Positions 18,625-29,500 of a stretch of 47,725 nt of DNA are shown in pieces; position 1 is the first letter of the stretch; each line of letters begins with the position of its first letter. Source of the DNA: JBBIQS01 sp037442205 (GTDB taxonomy: Bacteria; Myxococcota; Myxococcia; Myxococcales; UBA5297); assembly GCA_037442205.1 (NCBI GenBank), contig JBBIQS010000065.1, positions 1 to 47,725 of the forward strand, in the 5' to 3' direction. Below the pieces are notes generated by a model. The model saw only the letters and a program-made list of their open reading frames with translations. It ran no database searches and was not told the origin of the DNA. Both the position numbers and the translations under genes were made by a program.

Positions 18625-20139
18625 ATGAGCCGAATGATCCGTGGCGTGTGCGTGCTCGCCCTGGCGCTGGCGGGCTGCGCCGGGACCCAGAAGACCTCCT
18701 CCGCCGCCGGCGCCGAGGGCGGCGAGCGCCCCAAGGAGCGCAGCGGCTCCAAGTCGGGTGAGCAGGCGGCCGGCAGCAAGGCCGACAAGCCACAGGGCGA
18801 CAAGGCGCCTGCCGTCCCGCAGGTCAGCCCGCGCGCCCAGCGCCTGTTCGACGAGGCGGTGCAGTCCTTCAACGAGCAGCGCTCGCTCAAGGTGCAAGAC
18901 TGGAACATCCTGGAGAAGAAGTTCCGGGCCGCCGCCGACGCCGACGACAAGCTGGGCGAGGCCTGGTACGACCTGGGGGTCATCTACGAGAAGCAGCGGC
19001 GCTACGACGACGCCCGCTCGGCCTACAAGACGGCTCTGGAGCGCAAGCCCAGCCTCAAGCAGGCCTCGGAGAACCTGGCGGTGATGCTCCAGAACGAGGG
19101 CAAGACCTCCGACGCGGTGGGCATCTACCGGGAGATCCTCAAGCAATGGCCCGACGACGGGGCCGCCCGGGCGCGGCTGGCGGCGATCTACCTCGACGAG
19201 CACCAGCACGAGCCGGCCACCAAGCTGGCCCGCGAGGCGCTGATGCGCGAGCCGACCAACCTCACCGCCTACAAGGTGCTGATGCGGGTCTCGCTGGAGC
19301 GCAACAACTACAGCATGGCCAAGCTGGTGGCGCTGCGGGCCCGCAACCTGGCCAAGCAGGACCCGGAGCTGATGGAGGTGGTGGCCCAGATCCTCCTCAA
19401 GGAAGGCGACGAGGAGGGCTCGGTGGCCCAGCTGCGCGAGGCGGTGGCCGCCCGCGACGACTACCTGCTGGCGCGGCTGAAGCTGGCGGAGATCGCCACC
19501 CGCCACCAGGACTGGAGCAACGCCCTGGAGCAGTACAAGAAGATCGCCCAGTACGACCCCAAGAGCCCCGCCGCCCACAACAACCTGGCGGTGGCCTTCA
19601 AGGGGCTGGGCCAGTACGACAAGGCGATGGCCGAGTACGAGCAGGCGATCAAGCTCGACCCCAACGTCGCCACCCCGTACTTCAACTACGGGGTGCTGTT
19701 CCAGCGCCACAAGGACGCCCCGGAGAAGGCGCTCGAGTACTACAAGAAGTTCCTGGCCGCCTCCCGGGACAACGTCCCCGGCGACCACCCGGTGTTCGGG
19801 GCGATCAAGGAGTGCGAGCAGCTGATCCGGCAGATGGGCGAGGCCAAGGCCGCCGAGGACCAGGCCAAGCGAGAGGCCGAGGAGAAGAAGCGCCAGGAGG
19901 CCGAGAAGCAGCGCGCCGACGAAGAGGCCAAGCGAGCGGCCGAGCGCCAGAAGCGCCAGCAGCAGGCCAAGGAGTCGCTCGATGCGGCAATGGGCCCCGG
20001 CCCGGCCCCGGCCGACGCCAAGGCCCCGCCGCCCCCGGCCCCCGAGCCCAAGGCGGCCCCGGCCGCCGCCGAGGAGCGCCCGGCCAAGACCAACGCCCCG
20101 GCGCCGGCCCCGGCCAGCGACGAGCCGGTGGGGCCCTGA
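18625..20139 (+). CDS. gltE: GltE/AglT-like TPR lipoprotein of the gliding machinery
   Basis: 504 residues. The ATG at 18625 is fixed by AAGGTGA seven bases upstream and by the signal peptide MSRMIRGVCVLALALAGC with a clear lipobox. Earlier starts inside the same frame would spoil it. Eight or more TPR units follow (for example AWYDLGVIYEKQRRYDDARS, HNNLAVAFKGLGQYDKAMAE). Then come a highly charged coiled coil (about 405-455) and a Pro/Ala tail. AglT/GltE is an envelope lipoprotein required for adventurous gliding. It is close to gltD and shares its codon use. Confidence 0.85.
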   Translation: MSRMIRGVCVLALALAGCAGTQKTSSAAGAEGGERPKERSGSKSGEQAAGSKADKPQGDKAPAVPQVSPRAQRLFDEAVQSFNEQRSLKVQDWNILEKKFRAAADADDKLGEAWYDLGVIYEKQRRYDDARSAYKTALERKPSLKQASENLAVMLQNEGKTSDAVGIYREILKQWPDDGAARARLAAIYLDEHQHEPATKLAREALMREPTNLTAYKVLMRVSLERNNYSMAKLVALRARNLAKQDPELMEVVAQILLKEGDEEGSVAQLREAVAARDDYLLARLKLAEIATRHQDWSNALEQYKKIAQYDPKSPAAHNNLAVAFKGLGQYDKAMAEYEQAIKLDPNVATPYFNYGVLFQRHKDAPEKALEYYKKFLAASRDNVPGDHPVFGAIKECEQLIRQMGEAKAAEDQAKREAEEKKRQEAEKQRADEEAKRAAERQKRQQQAKESLDAAMGPGPAPADAKAPPPPAPEPKAAPAAAEERPAKTNAPAPAPASDEPVGP

Positions 20140-20224
20140 GTCAAGTGGGCCCCGCCCGAGGAACGGCGAAGGGGTGGGGCTTGTGATACTTTTTCCGGAG
20201 CGGAAGCGGTTTCGGAGGCGTGCC

Positions 20225-20458
20225 ATGTCGCGACTGTTGCTGTTGGCGGCCCTGCTGCTGGTCCCCGAGCTCGGCTCGGCCCAGTCCAAGAAGAGCAAGG
20301 ACCAGGTGGTCAACTTCGAGGACGACACCATCCAGGGCGACCTGACCAAGCCGGACGGCGAGTACGTCGAGGCCCGCAAAAAGGTCCAGCACACCAACCT
20401 GATCCGCATCCGCGAGGAGTTCAAGGACAAGGTGCTGCAGTCGGTCAGCGACCTCTAG
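20225..20458 (+). CDS. gltF: GltF-like small periplasmic protein of the gliding machinery
   Basis: 77 residues. A signal peptide (MSRLLLLAALLLVPELGSAQ) is followed by a 57-residue charged domain: VVNFEDDTIQGDL, a short acidic hinge, then a helix LIRIREEFKDKVLQSVSDL that closes the protein. GGAGG lies seven bases before the ATG. Its place between gltE and gltG matches the small gltF gene of M. xanthus (probably the one also called cglF). Two genes at 40679 and 40946 encode proteins with the same plan. Role: periplasmic component of the Glt complex, exact function unknown. Confidence 0.75.
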   Translation: MSRLLLLAALLLVPELGSAQSKKSKDQVVNFEDDTIQGDLTKPDGEYVEARKKVQHTNLIRIREEFKDKVLQSVSDL

Positions 20459-20577
20459 CTCTTCTCGCTGCCCGCCAGGCCGGGCGGCGACACCTCTCGG
20501 AACCAGGGGCGCCGCACCGCTGTCGTAAGATGCCGGGGGGATGAAGTGCGCCAGGAATTCGGTCGTCAGGAGACTCC

Positions 20578-22572
20578 ATGGCCGTGCCACTGAGGTTGAA
20601 GGTCTTCAAGGGCGAGGAGCTCGTCGCCACCCGGGATTTCGACCGGGACATGATCAAGATCGGCCGGCTGTCGACGGCGCACCTGTGCGTCGACGACGAG
20701 AAGGCCTCGCGCATCCACTCGGTGCTCAACGTCGAGGGCGACGGAAAGCTGTCGATCGTCGACATGGGCAGCGTCGAGGGGACCTACCTCAACGGCCGGC
20801 GCATCAACAAGGGCTTCGTCAACTTCGGCGACGAGATCCGCATCGGTGCCACCCGCATCGTGGTCGAGGAGGGCGTGCGCGGCGCCGAGGCGGCCGCGGC
20901 CCCGGCGGTTGCCCAGGCTTTGCCCCCCGCGCCCCCTGCGCCTGCGGCGGCGGTCCCGGCGGTGGACCACTTCGGGACCTACGCCGAGCCGGCGCCGCAG
21001 ATGTCCGCCGCCCAGCCCACCTTCGCCTCCGCCGGCTCGGCGGCGGTGGCGGTGGCCCTCTCCCCGGCGGCGGCCCCAGCCCCGGCGGTGGCCGCGGTTC
21101 CGGCCCCGCAGCCGGCACACTACGAGAGCCTTCCCGAGGCCACGGCGCCGGTCCCCGAGGGGCGCCAGCGCTCGCTCCACCTCACCCCGCGGGCCTTCGC
21201 CAGCTACCTCCCCCAGCGCCCCCAGCCGCGCCACCCCCAGGCCGGCGGCGGCCAGCTCGGGCTGCAGATCCGCTACTACTGGGGCGACCAGCTGCTGCAG
21301 GTCTCCCAGCACGCCGCCCCGGCCAAGATCTTCGTCGGCCCCACCAGCGACTGTGACCTGTGCCTGGACGCCAGCAAGCTCGGCGACACCAGGTTCGAGC
21401 TGGTCTCGCCCGGCGGCGACGGCTACTCGCTCAACGTCGGCCCGGGGATGAAGGGCGAGCTCGAGCGCGGCGGCCAGAGCTCGCCGCTGTCTGCCGGCAG
21501 CCACGACCTTCACCCCACCGACTTCGCCTGGGTCGAGTTCGCCGGGCTGCGCGCCGAGCTCAATTTCGCCCAGCAGGCCAAGCGGGTGGCGGTGCCGCTG
21601 TCGCAGACCATCGACTACCGCTTCCTCAACATGTTCCTGCTGTTCGCGATCATGATGACCGGCTTCGTGATCACTGCCATCACCCGCACCGAGGCCGACG
21701 TGGTGGCCGACGAGCTGTCGATGGGCAAGCTGGTGGTCGCCAAGGTGCTCCTCAAGGAAGCTGAAAAGCCGAAGAAGAACGCCTTGTTGGACAAGCTGTC
21801 GGCCATCAAGGAGCCGGCCCCGGGCGAGATGGCCGAGAAGCACAAGGGCGAAGAGGGGAAGATGGGCAAGAAGGACGCCCCGGTGAAGAAGGACAACCGC
21901 TCGGCGCCCAAGGCCATCGACATCAACGCCAAGGACCTGGTGAAGAACTCCGGCCTGCTCAAGCCGATGGGCTCGGGCGGCGGAGGCGGGCTGTCGACGG
22001 TGTTCGGCCAGGGCGGCCTGGGCGGCGACTTGAAGGGCGCGCTGGGCAACATGTTCGGCCCCAAGGTCGGCGACTCGGGCGGCTTCGGCGGGCTGGGGCT
22101 CAAGGGCACCGGCACCGGCGGCGGCGGGATGGGCAACACCATCGGCATCGGCGGGGTCGGCACCAAGGGCCGCGGCGGCGGGCTGGGCGGCTACGGCACC
22201 GGCGTCGGCGGGCTGGGGCCTAAGAAGTCGGCCGACGTCTCGATCAAGGACGACGAGGGCGACATCTCCGGCCAGCTGGACAAGGAGCTGATCCGCAAGG
22301 TCATCCGGGCCAACATGGGCCAGATCCGCTACTGCTACGAGCAGCAGCTGCAGCAGAACCCCAACCTGGCCGGCAAGGTGGCGGTGCGCTTCATGATCGG
22401 CCCCGACGGCAGGGTGCAGAGCGCCAAGGTGGCCGAGAGCTCGACCTTGAACGAGCCGCGGCTGGGCGAGTGCCTGACGGTGCGCGTGCGCAGCTGGCAG
22501 TTCCCCAGCCCCAAGGGCGGGGGCAACGTGGTGGTCACCTACCCGTTCGTCTTCAAACCCTCGGGCGAATAG
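20578..22572 (+). CDS. gltG: GltG/PglI-like inner-membrane protein: FHA domain plus TonB-like AgmX/PglI C-terminal domain
   Basis: 664 residues. Cytoplasmic FHA domain (about 20-100): IKIGRLSTAHLCVDDEKASR and GSVEGTYLNGRRI carry the phosphothreonine-binding Arg, Ser-Arg-His and Asn. An Ala/Pro linker leads to a second, degenerate FHA-like module (about 220-330, KIFVGPTSDCDLCLD). A single membrane helix follows (about 345-365, FLNMFLLFAIMMTGFVITAI), then a periplasmic Lys-rich and Gly-rich stretch (about 385-545). The AgmX/PglI C-terminal domain closes it (about 565-660), with paired cysteines in RYCYEQQLQ and GECLTVRV and the PDGRV turn typical of TonB-like folds. It probably transmits motor-driven force or signals across the envelope. 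AGGAGA precedes the ATG. Confidence 0.9.
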   Translation: MAVPLRLKVFKGEELVATRDFDRDMIKIGRLSTAHLCVDDEKASRIHSVLNVEGDGKLSIVDMGSVEGTYLNGRRINKGFVNFGDEIRIGATRIVVEEGVRGAEAAAAPAVAQALPPAPPAPAAAVPAVDHFGTYAEPAPQMSAAQPTFASAGSAAVAVALSPAAAPAPAVAAVPAPQPAHYESLPEATAPVPEGRQRSLHLTPRAFASYLPQRPQPRHPQAGGGQLGLQIRYYWGDQLLQVSQHAAPAKIFVGPTSDCDLCLDASKLGDTRFELVSPGGDGYSLNVGPGMKGELERGGQSSPLSAGSHDLHPTDFAWVEFAGLRAELNFAQQAKRVAVPLSQTIDYRFLNMFLLFAIMMTGFVITAITRTEADVVADELSMGKLVVAKVLLKEAEKPKKNALLDKLSAIKEPAPGEMAEKHKGEEGKMGKKDAPVKKDNRSAPKAIDINAKDLVKNSGLLKPMGSGGGGGLSTVFGQGGLGGDLKGALGNMFGPKVGDSGGFGGLGLKGTGTGGGGMGNTIGIGGVGTKGRGGGLGGYGTGVGGLGPKKSADVSIKDDEGDISGQLDKELIRKVIRANMGQIRYCYEQQLQQNPNLAGKVAVRFMIGPDGRVQSAKVAESSTLNEPRLGECLTVRVRSWQFPSPKGGGNVVVTYPFVFKPSGE

Positions 22573-22582
22573 CGCCCTCCGA

Positions 22583-22621
22583 GCGCCCGATCGCACGGCC
22601 AGCAGCCGTCGGGTCGGGCGC
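22583..22621 (+). other. Stem-loop between gltG and gltH
   Basis: An 8-bp outer stem (22583-22590 with 22614-22621) encloses a 5-bp inner stem (22595-22599 with 22605-22609), 11 bases after the gltG stop. There is no T-tract, so it may stabilise the upstream message or attenuate rather than terminate. Confidence 0.45.
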
Positions 22622-22722
22622 CACGGCGGTCGAAAGTCTGCCGGCGGTGCGCTTGCCAGCGGCCGCCGGCGCTGCTTGAATCGCCGCCTCGACATCGACG
22701 CAGGAACTACAAGGCCCATCTC

Positions 22723-23334
22723 ATGCGCCACCTCGCCCTCGCCTCCCTCCTCGCTCTGCTCCCCGCGGCGGCCGCCGCCCAGGAGTCGACGCCCACCGAA
22801 GACCGGCCGGCGCTGCGGATGAACGAGGTCGAGCGCGGGATCTTCTTCGGGGCCGAGGCCGGCGGGCTGCTGCTGTTCGGCCCGGCCTCCAGGGACGGAA
22901 GCGGCGGGATGTGCGAGGGGCGCAGCGCCGGGATCACCCTGGGGGTCGACTTCGGCGAGCTGTTCTCGGTGGCGGCCCTGGTGATGGGGACCACCGTCGA
23001 CGCCCCCGCCGGCTACTCCGGCCCGGGCAACCTGCGCGGCGACTTCTCGGCGCTGACCCTGGGGGCGATGGCCAAGGTGTCGCCCTACGGCGTCCCCGAC
23101 GCCAACGGCGTCAAGCGGCTGTTCGTCTACGCCCGCGCCGGCGGCGGGCTGTCGCTGATGGGGCCGGCCAACTTCTTCCCCTCCAACGACATCCTCGTCT
23201 TCGCCGGCGCCGGCCTGGAGTACTTCAACCACCTGCGCCACTTCTCGGTGGGGCTGTCGGCCGACTTCGTCCTGGGCCTGAACAACCTCAAGGCCGGCCT
23301 GCAGCTGGCCCCGGCCCTGCGCTACACCTTCTAG
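22723..23334 (+). CDS. gltH: GltH-like small outer-membrane beta-barrel protein
   Basis: 203 residues. Signal peptide MRHLALASLLALLPAAAAAQ. Alternating hydrophobic and polar strands follow (GIFFGAEAGGLLLFG, AGITLGVDFGELFSVAALV, FSVGLSADFVLGLN), and the C-terminus is LRYTF, the terminal Phe expected for assembly by the Bam complex. Size fits an eight-stranded barrel. In M. xanthus GltH is an outer-membrane barrel of the gliding complex (probably the protein also called CglE). Located between gltG and gltI, as in that organism. Confidence 0.8.
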   Translation: MRHLALASLLALLPAAAAAQESTPTEDRPALRMNEVERGIFFGAEAGGLLLFGPASRDGSGGMCEGRSAGITLGVDFGELFSVAALVMGTTVDAPAGYSGPGNLRGDFSALTLGAMAKVSPYGVPDANGVKRLFVYARAGGGLSLMGPANFFPSNDILVFAGAGLEYFNHLRHFSVGLSADFVLGLNNLKAGLQLAPALRYTF

Positions 23335-23453
23335 GCCCCCCTCCCAGCCTGGCCCGCCGCCGGCCCTGGCCGTGCCAGGCCCGCTCGACGCTCGCCTGCC
23401 CTCCGGGCGGGGTGTTGAGCAGCGGCCAGGGGCCGTCCGGCCAGTCCAGATTA

Positions 23454-23483
23454 TTGCCGCCCCGCGTCCGGAGCGCATATAGT
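23454..23483 (+). promoter_or_regulatory. Putative promoter of gltI
   Basis: TTGCCG (23454-23459), an 18-base spacer and TATAGT (23478-23483; 5/6). The start point would lie near 23490, only about 10 bases before the GTG at 23501, implying a very short leader. It would let gltI be transcribed apart from gltD-H. Confidence 0.45.
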
Positions 23484-23500
23484 TTCCCCTCTCGTTCTGC

Positions 23501-26500
23501 GTGCTTAGCCACCCTGATCAGTCCCCCCGCGCCGAGGTCCCACAGGCCGTGCAAGAGCTCATCAACAAGCACCTTTCGGCCCTGCAGCGCTCGCCGGCCG
23601 ACGAGAAGCCTTTCCGCGAGCTGGAGAACCTCTTCGTCGGCGCCGCGCGCTGGGAAGATCTGCTGCGGCTCTACGAAGGGCGGGCCAAGGCGCTGCCCGA
23701 CTCGGCGGCCGCGCCGCTGATGCTGTCGCGCGCCGGCGACCTGCTGCGGCTGCGGATGAACAACCCGGCCCGCGCCGAGGAGCTGTACCGCAGCGCGCTG
23801 GTGGCCAGGCAGAACGACCCCGGAGCGCTGGAGGGGCTGAAGGTGCTCTTCGAGTCCAAGGGCGACCTGACGGCGGTGTCCGATGTGCTGGAGCGGCGGG
23901 CGGCGGCGCTGCCGGCCCGCGAGGCCAGCGGGGTGTGGCTGGAGCTGGGGCAGGTCTACGAGCGACTCAACCGGCGCGATCGGGCGGTGATCGCCTACCA
24001 GCGCGCCTGGCGCGGCGACTTCACCCGCCGCGACGCCCTGCAGCGGGCCTTCGCCAACCTCTTCGCCCTCGAGCGCTTCCGGATGGCGGTGGACGTGCTC
24101 GACGATTTGCGGGCGCGCTTCGGCTCGGAGGGGCTGGCCAGCCAGTACGTGGCGGTGGCCGAGAAGCTGCTCGACTTCCCCTCAGAGCACCCGCTGGCGC
24201 TCAGGGCGGCCAACACCGCGCTGTCGATCGACGCCAACGACGCCGGCGCCAAGAAGGTCCGCGATGCGCTGGCCAACTACAAGTCGCAGTGGAAGGACCG
24301 GATCAAGGCGCTCAAGTCCGAGGCCAACGACGAGCGCGACGCCCGCCGCAAGGCCGGGCTGTTCCTTTCTATTTCGCTGATCCACGCCAACTTCGACGTC
24401 GAGTCCGACGGCCGCAAGAAGGCCCGCGAGTTCCTCGACAAGTCGCTGCTGCTCAAGCCGGGGATGCCGGCGGCGCTCGACGCGCTGGAGCGGATGGCGT
24501 CGGAGAACGGGGACTGGAAGGGGCTGGAGGGCTTCTTCGAGAAGATGGCCAACAGCTGCAAGGAGCGCACGGCGGCGGTGGAGATCCTGCTGCGGCTGGC
24601 CACCTTGCGGGTGGTGCGCTTCGGCGATCGCTCCGGGGCGCTGGTGGCGCTGCTCAAGGCCGCCCAGCTCGATCCGGCGCGGCCGGAGGTGTGCGGGCTG
24701 GCGGTGGACTTCCTGCTCGACGAGGGGCGCAGCCAGGACGCCGCGGCGCTGCTGGAGCGGCACATCGAGGCGCTGCCCGAGCGGCGCGCCCAGGTGGCGA
24801 TGCGGCTGCGGCTGGCGGAGATGCTGGAAAGCCGCCTCAACGATCGCCCCGGGGCCCGCGCCCAGCTCGAGGCGGCGCTGCACGCCGACCCGGCCTGCCT
24901 GGAGGCGGCGCAGCGGCTGGCCCCGTTCTACGAGGGCGCCAACGACCTGGCCCGCCAGGCCGAGGTGCTGGAGATCTCGCTGCCGCTGATCGCCGATCAG
25001 GCGGAGAAGGCGGCGGTGCTGGTGAAGGTGGCCGGGCTGCTGGGCGACAAGCTGGGCCGCCACCAGGACGCGGTGCGGGTGCTGGCGCGGGCGCTGGTGC
25101 TGGCCCCGGGCCGCGCCGAGATCCGCGCCGCCCTGGAGCGCCACGCCAAGGAGGCCGACGCCCCGGACACCGTGGTCAGCGCCTTCCGCGTCGCCGCCGA
25201 GCTGGCCGGGCCCGAGCACAGGCTGATTTATGTGCGCCGCATCGCCCAGTTGCTGGACGTGCCGCTGGGGCGGCTGACGGAGTCGGTCGAGGCCTGGAAG
25301 CAGGTCTTGGCGCTGGCCCCCGGCGACAGCCAGGCCAGCGAGAATCTCGAGTCGCTGCTGGCCCGTACCGGGGCCCACAAGGAGCTGCTCGAGGGCTTCG
25401 AGCAGCAGCTGGCGGCCACCGCGGACAAGGCCGAGCAGCGCGCGCTGCTGGAGAAGATGGCCCGCGCCGCCGAGCAGGGCGGCTCCGACCCCAACACCGC
25501 CGCCCAGCTCTACCAGCGCCAGCTGGCGCTCGACCCCGACGACCGTGACGCCCTCAAGCGGCTGGGCGCGGTGTCGGCGGCGCTCGAGAAGTGGGCCGAC
25601 GTGGCCGAGATCACCCGCAAGCTGGCCTCGCTGGCCAAGGAGCCGGCCGAGGCCCGGGAGTGGCGCTCGCGGCTGGCCCAGGTCCTCAGCGACCGGCTGG
25701 GGAAGAAGGAGGAGGCCGCCGAGCTGTTCCTGGCCCTGCTCGCCGAAGAGCCGGGGCGGGCGGAGCTGCTGCCGGCGCTGGAGAAGATCGCCGCCGCCGG
25801 AGTGATGAGCCGGAGCATCGCCGAGGCCACCCTGCCGCTGCACCAGGCCTCCGGCGACCACGGCCGCGCCGCCGACGCCATGCAGCTGCTGATCACCGGC
25901 ACTGACGACCCGTCGCGGAAGATGAGCCTCTACTTCGAGCTGGCCGAGGTCTACGAAGAGAAGCTGGCCGACCGGCGCGCCGCCTACACCTGCATGGAGA
26001 AGGCCTTCCGGCTGTCGCCGGCCTCTCCAGCCGCGCGCGAGGAGCTCGAGCGGCTCGCTCAGGAATTGGCGGCCCAGGCCGAGGTGGCCTCGGTCTACAT
26101 GGAGACCGCCGAGCCGCTCGCCGACAAGCAGCTGGCGGGGATCCTGCTGGTGCGCTCGGCCGAGCTGGCCGAGGCGGTGGCGGAGTACGACCTGGGGGGC
26201 CAGGCGCTGGAGCGGGCGCTTGCGCTGCCGGGCGCCGGCGCCGGCCCGGCCCGGGCGCTGCACCGGATGGCCGCCAAGGCCGAGCGCTGGGCGGACTGCG
26301 AGCGGGCCATCAAGCTGCGGCTGACGCTGGAGCCGGCGGTGGAGGCGGTGCTGCTGCTGCCCGAGCTGGCGACGGTGTGCGAGCGGCTGGGCAAGCCCAA
26401 GGACGCGGCGGCGGCGCTGGAGGAGGCCATCGCCCGCGGAGGAAACCAGGCCGAGCTGCTGCCGCGGCTGTCCAAGCTCTATGAGCAGGCCGGCGAGGTC

Positions 26501-29500
26501 GGGGCGCTGCGCAGCTCGATCACCCGCGAGCTGGAGCTGGCCGAGGCGGCCGGCGAGAAGGACAAGGCGGCCAGGCTGCGGCTCAAGCTGTCGAAGCTGC
26601 TCGAGGGCTCCTCCGACCGCGGGCAGGCGGTGGCCAACTACGCCGCGGTGCTGGCCACTCGCCCCAGCGACCCCGAGGCGCTGGCGGCGCTGGAGCGGCT
26701 GCTGCAGGACCCGGACTCGAGCCTGGCGGCGGCCCAGGCGCTGGCCCCGGCCTACGAGGCCACCAAGGAGTACCGCAAGCTGGTCCACGCCCTGGAGCTG
26801 ATGGCCGAGGGCGCCCCGGACGCGGCGGAGAAGGTCCAGGTCCTCAAGAAGGCGGCCCAGATCCACGCCGTCAACCTGCGCCAGCTGCCGCTGGCCTTCG
26901 CCACCCTGGCCCGCGCCCTGCGGCTGACTCCGCTCGACGCCCAGCTGCGGGTGGCCACCCGCAAGGCCGCCGAGGAGTGCGGCGAGCTGAGCACCTACGC
27001 CGAAGTCCTCTCCGAGCTGGCCGACGGCGCGAGGGCCGAGAAGGCCATCCCACTGCTGCGCGAGCTGGCCGAGGTCAGCGAGCGCAAGCTGGGGCAGCGC
27101 GAGCAGGCCATCGCCTACTACCGCAAGATGCTCGACGCCGAGCCCGACAACATCGACGGGCTGCGCGGGCTGCACCGGCTGTGCCGGCTGGCGGAGCACT
27201 GGGAGGAACTGGCCGGGGCTTGCCAGCGGCTGTCCAGCGCGATCTACGACGAGCAGGAGAAGGCCCAGCTGCTGCGCGAGGCCGGCTCGCTCTACGAGAA
27301 CGTGCTCGATCAGCCCGACCAGTCGGCGAGCTGCTACCGGGCGCTCTCCGAGCTGGAGCCGCTCGACCGCGACTCGGCGCTGGCGCTGGACCGGCTCTAC
27401 CAGAAGCTGCAGCGTCCGGCCGACCTGGCCTACGCCCTCGAGCTGCGCCGTTCCCAGGAGGGAAACAGCGCCGCCGGGCGCGAGGCGGCCTTCCGGCTGG
27501 CCGAGCTCAAGCGCAACCAGATCAACGATCCCAACGGCGCGCTGCAGCTCTACGCCAAGATCCTCGCCGACGACCCCTCGCACGCCGGGGCCCGCGGGGC
27601 GCTGGAGAACCTGGCCAAGTCCGCGCAGCAGGGCAGCGCCGAGGCCCTCAAGCTGCTCGACCCGGTGTTGGAGCGCGCCGGCGAGCACCCGCGGCGAGTG
27701 GCGATGCGCGAGGCCCGGCTGGCCAACGCCGCCGGCGCCGAGCGCGAGGCGCTGTTCGCCGAGATCCGCCAGATCTACGAGCGGGACATGGGCCGCGCCG
27801 AGCTGGCCTTCCTCGCCGCCTGCCGCTCGTTCCAGGACGGCGTGGACCGGGAGAAGGTCGCGCCGGAGATGGAGCGGCTGGCCCGCGACAGCGGCAGCTT
27901 CGAGGAACTGGCCGAGGTCTACGAGCAGGTGGCCGAGGGGGCGCTGCCCGGCGACGAGTGGGGTCAGCGCTCGCTGCGGCGCGCGGCGCAGCTGCGGGCG
28001 CAGCTGGGCGAGAACGAGCGCGCGGTCGGCTTGCTGAAGGATCTGCTGGTCGAGGTCCCCGGCGACCGCGAGGCGCTGGAGGCGCTGGCCAAGCTGCACG
28101 AGCGCAGCCAGAACGCCCGCGAGCTGGCCGACGTCTACAAGGCCCAGGCGGCCCAGGCCCAGGACCCAGCGCAGCGGGCGCAGCTGCTGCTGCAGGCCGG
28201 GCAGGCCAAGATGCAGATGGGCGAGGACGCCCAGGCCGCCGAGCTGGGCCGGGCGGTGCTGGCGCTCAGCCCCAAGAACCGGCCGGCGCTGGAGCTGCTC
28301 GACCGCGCCTTCGAGCGCATGAAGATGCCGCGCGAGCAGGCCGACGCGCTGCGCACTCTGGCCGAGCTGGCCGAGGATCCGCCCGCGCGGAGGGCATTGC
28401 TGCTCAAGCGCGCCTCGCTGCTGGAGAAGGAGGGCGAGGCGGTCGAGGCGGTGGACGCCTACGCGCGGGTGCTCTCCGAGAGCCCGGGCGAGACGCTGGC
28501 GGTGGCCGGGCTGGAGCGGCTGTTCCAGAAGGAGCAGGCCCGCCCGGTGGCGGCCAAGGTGCTCGAGCCCTTCTACCGCTCGATCGACGACGGCCGGCAC
28601 TTGTGCGACGTGCTCGAGGTCAAGGCGGCGCAGTCGTCGAAGGAGGAGCGGCTGCCGCTGCTGCAGGAGATCGCCCGGCTGCGCGAGTCGCTCGGCCAGC
28701 GGCCGCTGGCCTTCGCGGCCATGCTGCGCTGCTTCCGCGACGACCCGGAGAGCAAGCCGGTGCGCGACGAGATGGAGCGGCTGGCGGCCGAGACCGGCGC
28801 CTTCGAGGAGCTGGCGGCGGCCTATGAGGACGAGCTGGAGCGCGAGCCGTCCGCGGCGCTGGAGCTCGAGCTGTGGCGGCGGCTGGGATCGATCTTCGGC
28901 GACCGGCTGGGGAGGCCCGACCGCTCGGCGCAGGCGCTGGAGGAGGTCTTCCGCCGCCAGCCCGACGACCCCTCGGTGCTCGAGGTGCTGGCGCAGATCT
29001 ACCGGCGCGCCTCCAGCCTGCGCGAGCTGTCGCAGGTGCTGTGGCGCCAGGTCTCCTTCGCCCAGGATCCGGCCCGCAAGCGCGAGCTGCTGATGGAGCT
29101 GGCCCTGCTGCTCGAGGAGAAGCTGCAGGACCAGGAGGGAGCCGTCGGCGCCTGGAAGGAGATCCGCAAGCTCGATCCTGCCGATCCGCAGGCGATTCCC
29201 GCCCTGGCCCGCCTGTTTGCCGAGACCAATCGCCACGAGGAGCAGGCCGAGCTGCTGCTGGCCCGCATCGGGTTGGTCGAGCAGCAGGGCAAGTCGGAGG
29301 AGAGCCTGGAGCTGCAGGTGGAGCTGGGCCGGCTCAAGCTGACCCGCCTCGGCGACCCGCGCGGCGCGCTCACCGCCTTCACCGACGTCCTCGCCAAGCG
29401 CCCCGGCCACCCCGGGGCGGTGGCGGCGCTGGAGGAGATGGCCCGGGGCGAAGGCGCCCTCAGGGCCGAGGCCGCGCTGGCCCTGGAGCCGGTGTTCAGC

